This document shows, one piece after another, positions 21,019 to 34,831 of a DNA stretch of 64,000 nt. Each line of letters begins with the position of its first letter. Positions within the stretch are counted from its first letter, which is position 1. Under the pieces are notes generated by a model that saw nothing but the letters and a program-made list of their open reading frames with translations, made no database searches and was not told where the DNA came from. Source of the stretch: Viscum album (Eukaryota; Streptophyta; Magnoliopsida; Santalales; Viscaceae); the NCBI GenBank assembly GCA_963277665.1, contig OY728137.1, positions 1,170,400,670 to 1,170,464,669 on the forward strand. The letters are read 5' to 3'. The translations under genes and the position numbers were made by a program.

Positions 21019-24000
21019 AGGAGAGGAAGGGCACTTTTGGAAAGTAAAGAAATATTACTTTATTTGAAAATGTTTTTCTATTTTAAAAGGTCCCACATTA
21101 ATATAATTCATGGATAATGTGATAAGGGTTCAAAATCCACCCATCCAATAAGTTTTCGACATGTGTAGTTCATATATTTTACATTATCTTTCCATTTTAT
21201 TTAAATCGTCAAATAATGATGTCATCGCTGCATCATTATTATGTCATAAATAATTTAATTTATTTAATGTCTAAAAATTATAAACAAATTACTATGATGT
21301 AGGAAACAGTTTTAGCTTTCCAATGAATATTTATAAACAAAAATATGATTAGTATAACCCCTTCTAAAAATTGTTTTAGTAAAACAATTTATGTTAGTGT
21401 CATTTTGTCCTTTATTTTAAAAAAGGCATTAAAGTCATTATCTCACCCAAGTGGCTCCATGGGGTCCCCTAAATCGAACCATGGGTTTTCTTGGTCGTCC
21501 ATGACTCACCCAATAGGTTTAGGGCAAGTTTCATGGTGTTTACACATTTTTATAATATCATTTTTACCTTAAATTACACTAATTACCTCTAATCGCGATT
21601 AAAAACTTAATAAGTTACTATTCACCAAAAAATTATTTTAATCTCATTGAACCACATTTTTCTTCTTAATGAAAACCATGTATGTCGTATTTTCAAAATT
21701 CAATACACATTAGTGGTAAACTTTCATTTAACTGAATAATCAGTTTGCTTGATTACCACTTAGTGGTTTCACTATTAATCAAAAATTGAAGTTTTTCAGA
21801 AAAATGCCGAAAATTCACCCTAAGCTATATTTGATATTCTGAATTCAAAAATGAAGTCCATTTTACCAAATTAACAACATATGAGCTGCATTAATTAGTT
21901 TAATAATTAATTCCCGCTGTCAGAGCAAATAGCGTGTTTTTATGAAACAATAAGTATCGAAAGATTGACACTAGTTTAAGTCCGATTTCAAAGTGAAATT
22001 AATTCCAACGACCACTATTGGATTTAATGGTAAAAATAGTTTCTAATTTCACTTTAAAACCAATTCAAAATATAATCTAATCATATAAATAAATTAGATT
22101 AAAAAGAGGTTTTGAATTAAAATACAACATTTTGCACTATTCATTAAAAAACGAACTTTATCGGAAAGATAACAAAAATTTACACAAAGTAAATTTTGAT
22201 GTCCCAATTCTAAAGAAGAGTTATTTTTGGTCCAATATAATTTATAAAATTGATCAAAACTATATTTAATGACGGTTCACCGTAAAAAGGTGATAAGTGA
22301 ACCCTTAGTGAAAATTAGGGTATAAATGCCAAAAATTGAACTCTTTCCGTATTTTAAGCCTTTATCTTTTATTGGGTAAATGTAAAAACATTTAAAAACA
22401 TATATAATCATATTTTAGTTATTTCTATCCATTCCCTCCAGTACAATGGCTACTTGTTAACTAACATTTAAAATAATATTATTTTATTACTTGTGTGCAA
22501 TGTAAGTTTTCAAAGAAACTCATCATTGCGTATCGAGTACGCTATCGAATGTAGAAACCCCTTTTAATTAAAATTAATATTTAATTCATAAATATTAATA
22601 AATATGAAAATTATTTATTATTTAATTACCTGGGATGTTACAGTTATTACGTCATAATTGAAGCATACTTATTACAACATATAACAAAACCATTATAGGA
22701 CCGTATAAGTATAATGTCATTAGAAACTGGGAAACATAAACAACTGGTTTATAAAGTATCTACATTGTCTCCCATTTATTTCATCATATCTAGAGTCCCT
22801 TTTGGCATATCCTACTTAATAACCTTCTTCCTAACATGGGGAAAGAAAACATACAGAAGGGTGAGCCCAAATACTCAGTAAGGGCAGAAAAAAGAAATAT
22901 CATATTCATAATAACATAGCATTTCGAAAATCATAACATGAAAAAGAGATCATTATATCGTAACATGGGAAAAATCATAGTAGTGAAATATAATCCCAAT
23001 AATCATAACATGAAACATGAAACTTTGTGGCATACACACATAATTATAGAGAATCATTTCTTAGTAGTCAAGACTCATTATCAAGACTTTCTTAGTGGAA
23101 AAAGTCCATTTCTGAACCGAGTTCACTCCTCATTTCAGTCCTGTATCACTGAACCAGATTAACTTACCATCCAGCCATATCTATCTCATGAGATATAAAT
23201 CATTACTCAATGCATTGGAGGGAGATATAGGTCCCACCCATCTCATAATGATACCATTCTTATGGGTTCCACAATATCATAAATCATACATCACAGCATA
23301 ACCCCTGTAATTAAAATGGGATTTTTAAACAACATGACATCAAAACATAATCCATAAAAGGACATCATAAAAATAATTCCATCATAACATAATCAAATAA
23401 ATGTAAAAATAGGGTTAGAAAAATAACCCTATGTTTTTCTTATATGGAAAATAACTTTGATAAAACACCTGAACTCCATTATTGAAGAAAATATCCTTTC
23501 TACTTCAGAAAACATTTTTCCTTTTCTAAACATGTCATACAATTTTAAAAAAATAAGTTGATTAAAAATAAACTTGAAAACCTGTAAAGGAATCCTCATG
23601 GTAATAATTTTCTATGAAATCCTAAAAATCCATTCTTGCCTTATAAGATTAAAAAAAATTCTTCTCGTACTTTGGCCGAAAAAGTCAAAAAGTATCTCAT
23701 ACTTAAAACGACAAAAGATTCCTTCCATATCATCTATTGAAAATACACGAATAGGTAAAATTAGATTTAAACAATTGTAGGAGGATAGAAATAATATTAC
23801 ATATTGATTAAACATGGATGTGCATGATAAATATGCCCTAGTAAATACCAAAGTATAAACAATATCGGATAAAAAATGAGATTGTGAGGTTTTCCCTTAC
23901 CTTAGGTCCAATATGCTTCGTACATATCCTAAAATACTGTATAATGATTTAAATAATTTCATTGGATTATTATGGAATCATATTCATTGTTATTATATCA

Positions 24001-24229
24001 TACATGGTCATATTTTTATCTTCTTATTAGTAATATTTGATTGCTACTAGTTATTCGGGTGTTCATTGCTTTATGTTCTTATGCATGTCTTGACGAATAA
24101 ATTCTTATTATTATTTTTAGGTTATAGATTTCTAATTTACAGAGTGGTATTAGTGTAACATATATCATATTTATTCATTCAATTAATTTATATAATCATT
24201 ATTCAATGAAGATCATGTAGAACAAGTCA

Positions 24230-24274
24230 CATCACATCGTGGAGACGGTAGGCCGTACGTACGCACGAGCGATG
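24230..24274. repeat. GC hairpin, outer 5' LTR copy 1
   Basis: CATC plus CGTG on the left pair with CACG plus GATG on the right, around GAGACGGTAGGCCGTACGT. The core is unchanged from 5300-5344 apart from one internal-loop base and the distal loop. Confidence 0.6.
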
Positions 24275-24414
24275 ATATCATTCCCTTGATCGTGGAAATG
24301 TATTAATGTGTATGTATACTATTTACAAATCAAAATCACTTTAAAATAATCATATATAGTTATTCTTTACACCATTATAACCATCCATGAAAGGTGGTGG
24401 TGGAAAATAGATTA

Positions 24415-24459
24415 CACCATGGCGTGGAGATGGTATTCCGTATGTATGCACGCGCGGTG
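24415..24459. repeat. GC hairpin, outer 5' LTR copy 2
   Basis: It has the same arms as 5485-5529; several C-to-T or G-to-A changes (TGGTATTCCG, TATGTATG) have started to erode the inner part. Confidence 0.55.
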
Positions 24460-24794
24460 ATTTCATTTTCCGTAGGATGGATAGAAGGTGAAATAGGGTT
24501 GTTTCATATTTATAATAACATATTATTATATGAGTGATACTGATTTTATTACTTCATAAGGAAACAAATAAATAAGATTAAGTGGAAGAATAAATAAATT
24601 TGAAACAATCGGTAACGAACATGACCTCTTCTTTGAAGTGCCATTTATTAACCTTCTCATAGGGCACTAAATATGGTCTTTGAAGAAGAGAAGGACCTAT
24701 AAGTTGTTTCTAGGGAAGTTTATAAGAGAAATTTTCTGGGTTTGGACGAGATTGATGGCTCACAGTGGTGTGAGGAGGAGAGGGAGGAGGTGCA

Positions 24795-24804
24795 CTTTTA
24801 TAAG
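24795..24804 (-). promoter_or_regulatory. TATA box of the outer 5' LTR
   Basis: The minus strand reads CTTATAAAAG between CTCCTCCC and TGCACCTCC. It would have been the promoter of the outer element before the nested insertion. Confidence 0.65.
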
Positions 24805-26434
24805 GGAGGAGACGGGCACCTTAGGAAAAACATAAAATAATATTTTATTATATAGTCATATTCGGTTTTTAATAGCTCCAAATTGATTTATTTATAATCT
24901 AAGGTAGGTATGGGTATAAATAATCTCAACCAATTGATTTTAGACAAGTTTAGGTTACTATTTTAACCTTATCATTTAGATTTAACAGTAAGATAAATAA
25001 TTTTACTTTTACCGTGTCTTCTTGTTTTCTTACACTATATGGTTAATAAACATACTATAACAAGACAAAAGAACCCCATGTCATTCATTATTAATATATA
25101 TAATCTTATATAAGTCATTTTGGCGAACCTTATATTTTTAGGAATAAAATAACAATTAATAATATAATATTGTTTTTAAAAAATATTTTAAGTCAATTTT
25201 GACACTATTTGGTAATTGATTTTTGTGAAAATAATAACACCATGATTAGTTTGAACAAAGGTAATTAAATCAATACTAACATGTCATATTAACCTATAAA
25301 ATTTGTCTAATTCATAAAAACTCTCAAATTACATTTATTTGGGTATTTATAATATCAATTATGTTAATATTTTATTAATAAGGTAATGACTGCATCATCA
25401 TTGTGTCATAAATAAATTAAATTATTTAATGTCTAAAAATTATAAATAAAATACAATTTTTTATGAAATATTTTTATCTTTATAAATAATATTTATCGTC
25501 AAATTTATTTTATGTACAACCCTATATAAAAAATGTTGTAGTTATTAAGCTTTGATTTTAACTATTTTGACTCTTCTTTAAATAAAATAATAATAAATGT
25601 ACTAATATAATCTGAGTGGACCTAAATGGTCATAATTTAATCCTACGGTTGTTTTTGGTCGAATTAAACTTATCCAATAGAATTAGGACATATGTTAGGG
25701 TAATAATAATATCAATTTTACCCTTAATTACCCTATTTACTTTTAACCGTGGAAAAAAAGCGAAAAGTGACTATTCACCAAAAATTATATTTATCTTATT
25801 GAACAAAAGTTTACTCTTTAGTATTAACTGTGTCTCTTAGATTTTCCAAATTACACTCATAGAAGTGGTAAAATTATGTTTAATGTAAATTTTCAAATTC
25901 TCCAAGGAGGTGGGTAAAATGTGGTGAAAAGTTCAATAATTTTTTTTATATATCTAAAATTGTTATAAAATGACTCCAATGAATTACATTGAACTTATAT
26001 AGGTATTAAGTATCAATTTTTACCTAACATAAATTTAAATAAAATAAATAATTATTAAAATAAAAATTCAATTTTTAAATAGTAACCTAGTGTTTTCACT
26101 ATTCATAAAAAATTGAAAGTTTTCATAAAAATACCAAAAATCCACCCTAGGATAATTTCAATATTCCAAATCCAAAAAAGAAGTCCATTTTTTAAGATAA
26201 AATTTATAAAATTTCAAAAATTGGGTATTACTATTCCTAACGGCTAGTTTATATAATACTTTAATAACATATCATTGTTTAGTGAAACTCGGTATTGCGT
26301 ACAACACACGCTATCGAGGAAGGTTGCTCTTGCGTATAATGCAAGCCAAGACAGAGTTGTGTGTGGTGAAATATTAATTTATATAACATTATACATAAAT
26401 AAAAAATATTTCTCATAAAATCTTGGGTGTTACA

Positions 26435-26894
26435 GTTAATATTTTTGATCCCATAGGAATGGTCACTACAACGGTTAGGGTCATGTACTTTTCCCACATT
26501 GTGAAAAAATGTGTAATTTTTTTGGGTTTATATTTTTGGAATGGTTATCCAAAGGCCCCTACTCATGTATACTAGCCTATCATAAGTGATTAGTCATTAT
26601 CTTTATCTAATCAATATTACTATCTTGAGTTTTAAATGGATGGTACAAAGTTTATCACTTATCATTGTGCCCTATTTGAGATATCAGCTTCATCAAAAAC
26701 TATTGTTTATTCTTAAAGGGCACTATAAATTTTTTAATAATTTTCAAGGTCTATTTTTGAGGGATTACCATTTTAAAATATTCAATTATAATGATAATGC
26801 ATCAAAAATATCTCATTATAGAAAACAAAATTATAATATGTTTTATTTGTGAAGAGTCATTATTAAATGATATTTTATGATTGATATATACCTT
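26435..26894. other. AT-rich flank, nothing recognised
   Basis: Unique-looking sequence right of the outer element. It begins GTTAA, a possible imperfect target duplication. An 88-codon open stretch from 26586 has low-complexity hydrophobic composition and no known motif; I treat it as chance. Confidence 0.5.
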
Positions 26895-29800
26895 CATCAT
26901 TAGAAATTTTTTGATGAAAACTATGTCTATCACAAATAGAAATTAAGGATGTATACATCTCCACCACAAATAATGTAGTCAAAAGATAATTACATTTGTC
27001 TCAAAATATCTCTCATGATGAAGATGTCATTACATTGTATAAAAAATTAAATATATATATATATAACAACACATGAAATATTTAATAATAATTTAAAACA
27101 TTATAATTTTATCAAAAAATTATATCATCACAATCAGGGTGGGGGATTAGTTAATGGTTCAGGAGTAAGGAATTCCATCCCTAAACCATAAACACGTCAA
27201 TGCATGTACTCTATAATCTACTTATGTATTTGATGTTGATACTCATTATATCAATGGTTCCATTAATGCTCTCTATACATGAAAAATATAATATCATCCC
27301 ATTATCACAAACACTCCTTATAATTTTTAGATACAGATGACCCTATATGATCTCTCTTTGTACAAGATGGTGAACTTAAAGTATCACCATAATAAATTAC
27401 AAACATCCACTATGAACCAATAACTAATCACCTATAATTTCTCAATACCATTCATAGTAACCCACATATAAGCTTCTTAATTGAAAACTGACTCATTGGA
27501 TTCCTCTCCCTTCACATTTTTCTATCTCTCTCATGTGTGAGAAATCACAACATTACACATATCTTTCAACTACAATTGGAAATTTAAGTGGTAAATTAAA
27601 TTAATTTATGTTAATTATAAAACACAAAAATACTGAGGTGAATATATGGTTGAATATATAAAATAATATCATCTATAGTAAAATTATTTTAAATTATCTA
27701 ATAAACATCATACTTCATAATACTAGGATGATAAAAAACTTTCATAAATATAACATAAATATAACATAAATAATTTACAATAAAACTATATATAAATTAA
27801 TAAATTATATTACTTACCAGTTTTCTATGAAGAATACTAAATGTTTGGATCCCATATATGTTTAAGAACTCCAACCTCCCCCAATTTGATACCATTTTGA
27901 TTCGATGCTCTAAAAATTCTATCATATCTAGTAGGAGCACAATGAATCCAAATCCTACGCTAATATGTAATCATGTTGACAATATAATCAGAATGTAGTT
28001 GTGTTATTCTTCATCATCATCTTTATATTCATCAATTTAACTATATTCATCTTCATACTCAATATATGAGCTTTAATTTTATCTTTCCTTATTATTTCAA
28101 ATTCATTTGTTACATCCTTGAAACTATCAACACCTTTAGCCGTTAATTAATTATCTTGAAAAATTATACAATCTTACACTTCAATATAATGTTTCCATAA
28201 ATTAATTTTTATGAGATTTCATTTTTATTATTCTCCACCATTTAGTTGAATCTCTCATGAAACACAATAATTTTGATAATAATATAAATATTATTGATTT
28301 TTGACATAAATGGGTTATTTTTTGCAATACTTTTTTAATATTTAAGGAAACAAAATTCAATATCTAGGATGAATGCATAACTATCGATCAGTGCTAAACC
28401 ATTGACCATTAGAAAATGTTATCAATTCCATACCATATTACATAACTTATTTATTTGATCCACAATTCCATATAAGTGAAATTTACTTTCTTTTCTATGA
28501 GATCCTTTAAAAAAATACACAATTCATTTATATTTTTGATTCATCAAATATTGATGTATGAAATGGAAATTATTTAAGTATATACATGTTATAAGATTTC
28601 ACCAATTTGGAATGTGTGTTGAACAATGAACATAATAAATTATTGATTTTATTTGTATGTTTCAATACCTAAAAAAATAAAATATTATTAATATAAATAA
28701 AATAAAAATTTATTCAATAATTTTAATCATAATCAATTTTACTTATTTGAAACCAATAGGACAAATTATGCAATCAATATTTTTCAAGAGTCTGGTGTAA
28801 TTTGAGTGAATTATTATTTTTGATTTTATCATCATATAATCTAAAATATAATTAATATAAATTTACATTTACAAAATATTTTAAAAAATAGTTAAAAGTA
28901 TCACTTTTTGTTCAAATCTGGTAATTTATTCACAATTGAGAAGAAAAAATGTGTGAGAACATTATTTTTTTTTCACGAAAATTCCATAATTCATTAAAAA
29001 CACCCAAACTAATGTTATAATGATTAAATAAAAATAATCAATGGTCCATGAATTCATAAACAATTCCATCATACGTACCCATTTTATATTTTTTAAAGGA
29101 TATTCATATTGAATATAATCTGCATAAAAATTCAAAATTTTCTGCAGAAAATACACTTTTATAATGGACTGTTAAAATGGACCTTTTTTACATATGTTAT
29201 TTTTCAATTATTTCATGAATCAACAATATTATTAAATTGGATAGACCTATATCTAACTTCAGCATTTTGATTCATACAAAAAATGTAATATTAAATGTTC
29301 TATTGAATCAAGGAAGACCAGTGAATTATTTTTCCAATTTACTTTAATTTTGAACAAAAACATTCTAAAACATAATTAGTGATTCATAGTTCATGGTATC
29401 CCCATAAATTTCTTGGAAAAATATGATATTTCGATCAAAAAAACAATAACTTGAAGAATTCAATAATCCTACACAGCCAATCGGTGGTTATCTTTCCACA
29501 GTGAAATGAAAATCAGGATCTTTTAATTTAGAAATATGACCATTTTTTTCACAGTGAGACAAGTTAGAGGAATACTCATATGGTAACCTCAAATATATAA
29601 TTCATTTATAGAATAATAAATGAATTTATTTAAAGTGAATATGTTTCTTTTAGAAATATTAAATTTCTATGACATATCTTTTAAAATAAATCGTATTTGG
29701 GCTGCCTGTAATTTTTGGGTAAGATCTGACAGTGCCTTTATAATATCTGTAGTCTTACAAGGTGTAATAATGTATAAAATAATTAATCAATTTAGTTATT

Positions 29801-31619
29801 CTTAGTATGTATGACATCTAACATGAGACGAACCAAAAAATCCAACCAATATTATAGGTCCCAAAAAATACTATTATTTACCTAATTATAATATCCCCTA
29901 AAGAAACCCATTTTTATTGGTTTATAGTAAGTTCAATGGTAATAAAGATACCATAGATTTTACCTAAATACATAAGAGTACTACTGGAGGTCCATATCTT
30001 TTAATTATACCTTCTTTAAAATTATATATATTCTTTACAAAATGATAATCTTTAAGAGTAAATATTCAATTCTAGTCTAAAAAATTATGATTTCTTCTAT
30101 TGAAAGTATAAAAAATTTGATCGCACTCATGTATTATGAACAAGATTCTAGACCATGTGTGTTATAGCTAGATAACATATCATACAGTAGAAAGTAGGTA
30201 ATTATCATCATTAATGCAACTTTCATTATAAAATTCTAACTTATCACTGCATCATATGTAGTTACACGGTCACTAAAAAAAATTTAAAACATTAATAATT
30301 TTTTTTAAAACATCAATATTCTTCTTTGGATGTCATGAAATAAAAATATCAAATAAAAACACAGTGCCTTTATTAACATCCAACGAGTTATGTTTTATAA
30401 TGTTTTGAATACATGTAAAAAAATAATATTGGATTCAACAGTTACTAAAAAGATATAACCCAATTTTAGAAAGGCCAAACAGTACGTTATGTAGTACTAA
30501 AGTGAAAGATAGATGAACCTAAATTTTTTTTCCATGAATCAACACCACTATGAATATTTAATATTTTAATAACAAATTTTTTTTGATATATTCTAGGTCA
30601 TCAATGAAGCTATTTTGTGAGACATAAATGAATTCCTCAATTTAGGTGTAATTGTAAAATATCTCAACTTCTTAACAAACATTTATTTAGATTTTCTATA
30701 TTACACCTCTTTGTACCTCAATTTTCCATATATTGTAAAATGATCCAATGATTGATTTTCACTAATAATATAAGATATAATCTTTTCAAGAAACACGTAT
30801 CTTCTGATAATTAAGACCCAAATTACCAAACAAATCTGGATTTTAGAGAAATTTATAGGGAACTATTTTCCCTTAGGTAAAAATAATTTTACCAAAGAAA
30901 ATATTTGGTCAAAATATTTATTTGAAATTCCATTATTTTATTTAATAACCATAAATTTTATAACATCTTCAAAATTTATTATATGGTATCCAGAATATAA
31001 GAATACCCTAATGGATTTCAACAACCCATCAAATTGAGATGGTTATGATTTGGGAATCAAATTACCATTCCATTTTTCTATTTATTGAATATATTGGCCA
31101 ATAACTTAATTTAGTAACATTTTAAATAGTGGTGGATATATAAAAAAATTTCATCTACTTCTAAACCGCAATTACAATATTGGTAATAAAAAATATAATC
31201 TTTATTAAAACCAAAAAAATAGATGAACTGGAAATTTTCAAGAGCATTGAAATCTCCTAAGATCACATTTCATAAAATGACACTAAATTTTCACTTCTGA
31301 AAAAAATTATAAATTTTATATTTTAATTACATAAAAACTACAACACCCTCAATATAGGCTAAACATATATCATAACCATTTATATTTCTATGATGATTTT
31401 TGAAATCATGATCTCTTAATAAAAACTGTTGCCAACTTCTTGGGATTCATTTTTTATATAAAAATATCAGTAACTAGAATAATATATAAACCATGTCAAA
31501 ATATTAAGATAAATTATGACTAATTAATATTAATTGAAAATAGTGAATACTAATTAATATAAATTTATATTTATTCTTATTAGAAACAAAACATATAATT
31601 TTTATTAAGGAATAAAATT

Positions 31620-32460
31620 TGAAAAACTCTTAAGAAATATTAAATATGATTAATTTTATAGATGGTAATGATTGATGAATAAAATATAATAAATTCATAA
31701 GAAATTTTATCTATGATTAATCTGATAAAAAATTAAATAATAATAATTTATAACAGAACATTACTTATAATTAATCTGATAGATGAGAATGAAGGAGAAA
31801 TAAAATATGAGAAATTAATTCGAAAAATTTGTTACAATGAAACAAAAAGAATGAAATAATTAGGATGGGATGATCTAAGAGATATTATATATTTAGAGAC
31901 TTGAAAAAATGAATAATATATTTAATGGTGAATAAATTGTGAAGAATTCTAAAAGAATATTTGTTATGATTAATTTGATAATAGAGAGTGATTATGGAAA
32001 AAATATCAGTAATTCATAAGGAATGTTGGTAATTATTAATCAGATAGAAAGGAATAATAATGGAGGAATGATATGATAGATAATAGAAAACTCAAGAATA
32101 GAAAAAAATGAACATAATTTTTAATAAGGAATAACATATGAACAATTTAAAATAAGGGTTTCTAATGACTGATCCGATTGAAGGAAAAAATTTAGAATAA
32201 AATATGAGAACTCCATAAGAAATATTGGTTATGATTAATATGATAGATAATAATTTTTATGGAGGGATGATATGAGATATATTAGAAAATTAGAGACTGG
32301 AAAAATGGATATAATATTTAATAAGAAATAAAATATCATCAATTCATAAGAAATATTTCATATAATTTAAAAGGGAATCATTAAGGACTAATTTTTTTTA
32401 TTGATAAGAAATATTATTTATGATTAATCTAATTGAAAATAATAATTACAAAAGGATGAT
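31620..32460. repeat. Degenerate tandem array, 66-bp units in 131-bp pairs
   Basis: A core like AAGAAATATTGGTTATGATTAAT followed by CTGATAGA recurs with starts near 31632, 31699, 31752, 31821, 31951, 32018, 32153, 32217, 32348 and 32406. Spacing alternates around 54-69 and 130-135, pointing to a roughly 66-bp unit with a 131-bp two-unit period. Copies are heavily diverged. Confidence 0.5.
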
Positions 32461-33990
32461 CATCTATTTTTACCAATTTCTATTAATTTCTTTTAATTAC
32501 TAATAATTATAACTAGTCATCAATATTTTATATACATTTCAACTAATTTCTAAAAAATTAAAAAAATATTAAGCAATTTTTAAATATTTCGATTAATTTA
32601 CCCTAAAATATACTAATTATTACTTATTATTTAATATCATTACTAAACATTATAAATTTCAATTAATTTATACTAATTTATATTAATTTATATTAATTAT
32701 TACTAATTGTTACTATTTTTTTCTAATTTATACTATTTCTTTCTAATTTATACAAATTTAAAATAATTATTATTCATTATATGTAATTATTACCAATTAT
32801 TACTAATAATTAATAATTTCCATTATGTATTAAATTTTTAATTAATTATTACTAATTTCAATTAATTTATAACATAATCTAGTAATTACTACAAATTTCT
32901 TAAACTTTTTATAAATTATTGATAAATATTTCTAATTGTTACCAATTTCTACCAATTTCTTATAATTTATTCAAATATTACTAAATAAGACTAATTATTA
33001 CCGATTATTAGTAATTATTCGTAATTATTAATAATTTATACTAATTAATACAAAATTAATTCCAATTAATAGAAATTAATACTAATTAAAAAAATTAATT
33101 CTAATTAATACAAATTATTACTAATTATTACTAATTTTTTCTAACTTATACTAATTATATGTAATTATTACTAACTATATCAAACTTAAATTAATTATTA
33201 CCAATTTTTACTGATAATTAATAATCCCTTCTAATTTTTACTAATTTGTAGGAATTGTTTCTAATTTTTACTAATTTTTACTAATTATTAGCTATTATTT
33301 TAGAATCATTATGATTTGATTATGGATATTATTAATAATTAATTTTTTTATATTATTATCATTATTATTACTAATTAATACTATTTTAACAATTATTCCT
33401 ATTTTCACTAATTATTACCACTTTCTACTAATTATTTCTATTTTATAATAATTATTACTAATTATACCCATTATTAATAATTTATACTAAGTATTTCTAA
33501 TTATTTTACTATTTGTACAAATTTCTACTATTTTTTAGAATTATTACTATTTATTACTAATTATTAGTTTTTTTAGTAATTATTAATATTTTAACTAATT
33601 ATTACAAATCATACTAATTATTGCTATAATATACTAATTATTACTAATTATTACTAATTATTACAAATTTATTCTTATTATTAATAATTTCTATTTTTTT
33701 TAATTTTTGCCAATTTTTTCAAGTTATTAATACTTATTACTATTTTTATTAATTGTAATATTTTTTTACTAATTAATACTTTTTTACTAATTATTATATT
33801 TTAGTACTTTTTTCTATTATTCACTTATTATTATTAATTATTACTAGTTATTTGTATAGTTTTAATTTTAATTAATGTATTTTTATTATTATACATTCTA
33901 ATAATGTTTTATATTATAATATATAATAATAACAGTAATTTTTTTAAATAATTCAATTATTAATTTAACATTTCCTATTACCAATCATTA
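32461..33990. repeat. AT-only low-complexity tract built on TAATTATTACTAATT
   Basis: About 1.5 kb consists almost entirely of shuffled TAATTATTACTAATTTATACTAA-type words with very few G residues. The strand composition is skewed: C appears mainly within ACTA or ACCA, and G is nearly absent. No gene is possible here. Confidence 0.75.
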
Positions 33991-34314
33991 TAAAATATAC
34001 AATATTTTTTTATATTTAAAATTATAATATATTAAACTAAGAACAACCTAAATTAAAATAAAATAAATAAAAACACATGAATGTATAATTGAATACTAAT
34101 ACATTAATTAAATAATAAAATAATATAACAAAAATAATAATAATTCAAATAAAAACTATTTTTTAAAAAATTAAAAAAATACCTTCTAATTCATATGTGG
34201 ATCACAAAATGTAGATCTAAAACTCCAAAATAAACACCTGAAAAAACTAGAGAGTTTGAGAGTGAAAATATATTGATTGGTTTAAAGTGTGAAAGAGTTT
34301 GAATGGGGGTTGGG

Positions 34315-34329
34315 ACTATATTTATAGTG
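34315..34329 (-). promoter_or_regulatory. Possible promoter near the CACTA end
   Basis: The minus strand reads ACTATAAATATAGTC, a good TATA box, about 500 bases inside the element end. It is followed leftward by a CA-rich, pyrimidine-rich stretch like a 5' untranslated region and CAGGTGTTT, which could be a splice donor. In CACTA elements the transposase promoter sits at this distance. No coding sequence follows. Confidence 0.35.
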
Positions 34330-34831
34330 AGTTTTTTTAAGTTTATTTATTTTTGAAGGATCATTTGTCACAAATAATCTATCATTTAGACTATTTTATA
34401 TGAATATTTGTGAAAAAATTGATAATTTGTGATTGATATTTTTGGAAAACTCATCATATTTTGAATATATTCTCACCATAAAAAACATTCCTACCTATCT
34501 GGAAAATATTTGCGATGGAAACACTCCATCTCAAACATACCTATAAACAAATTATTTGTGTTGGTGTTCATAAGTCAGTTGTAATGAATTATTTCTACCA
34601 TGGTATTGGTTTAAGATTGTCAAATTTACTAGTAAATAAGCCAAATCCATCGCCCCACACATAGTGATGACACAAGTATTTGCGACAGGTATTATGTTCA
34701 TCCCAAATACTCAATTCAAAAAAAAACTTGAATTTTTTTCAACTATATGAAACATTTTTCCACACACCATCTCTGACAAACATCATTTACGTTACAAATG
34801 CTCTATCATAAAAACCAAATTTCCAATAGTG
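34330..34831 (-). repeat. Subterminal repeats and terminus of the CACTA candidate
   Basis: Words such as ATTTGTGA, ATTTGCGATGG, ATTTGTGTTGG, ATTTGCGACAGG and ACAAATG recur in both orientations, up to the terminal CACTATTGG. The pattern resembles transposase-binding subterminal arrays of En/Spm-like elements. Confidence 0.45.

Larger units (their letters stand above)
12283..22642 (-). mobile_element. Inner Tekay/Del-type element, internally deleted
   Basis: The 10.36-kb minus-strand element has two LTRs of nearly equal size (3844 and 3847 bases), a PBS, a PPT and a perfect 5-bp target duplication. The internal part is only about 2.7 kb because gag, protease and most of RT are missing. What remains is a 41-codon gag start, the RT active site onward, RNase H, integrase and chromodomain. 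It could not move on its own. Its LTRs differ from each other by scattered substitutions and small indels, so it is not recent, but it is younger than the element it interrupts. Confidence 0.95.
18796..22642 (-). repeat. 5' LTR of the inner element
   Basis: It is the partner of 12283-16126. It contains GCTTAGTAAGGG at 19087-19098, a splice-donor-like GGTAAGGG (complement 19915-19924), the GC hairpin at 20258-20295 and a TATA box at 21008-21018. It ends GGGATGTTACA next to the duplication GTTAT. Confidence 0.95.
3684..26434 (-). mobile_element. Outer Tekay/Del-type Ty3/gypsy retrotransposon, split by a nested element
   Basis: This is a near full-length but dead chromovirus on the minus strand. 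Its 3' LTR is at 3684-7509, followed by a PPT, integrase with chromodomain, RNase H, RT, protease, gag, a leader and a PBS at 12238-12250. Its 5' LTR is in two pieces, 12251-12282 and 22643-26434, because a second element sits between them. The order PR-RT-RH-IN-chromodomain, the Met-tRNA PBS and the 3.8-kb LTRs fit the Tekay (Del) clade. The outer target duplication is imperfect: GATAA at 3679-3683 against GTTAA at 26435-26439. Many stops and at least two frameshifts mark it as older than the insertion inside it. Confidence 0.9.
22643..26434 (-). repeat. Main part of the outer 5' LTR
   Basis: It matches 3711-7509. It starts with the second GTTAT copy and ends GGGTGTTACA at 26434. It holds ACTCAGTAAGGG (22873-22884), a splice-donor-like GGTAAGGG (complement 23894-23905), two GC hairpins (24230-24274 and 24415-24459) and a TATA box at 24795-24804. 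Confidence 0.92.
26895..34831 (-). mobile_element. Candidate CACTA-type DNA transposon, decayed
   Basis: The right end reads CACTATTGGAAATTTGG on the minus strand (34815-34831), the signature terminus of plant CACTA elements. The 500 bases inside it carry repeated ATTTGYGAYRG-like words in both directions, as expected of subterminal transposase sites. A likely left end, CATCATTAGAAATTTTT at 26895, matches 12 of 17 positions and is followed by several CACAAAT words. The three bases flanking each end do not match (CTT and TAG), so the left boundary is uncertain. No transposase is recognisable. Confidence 0.4.
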
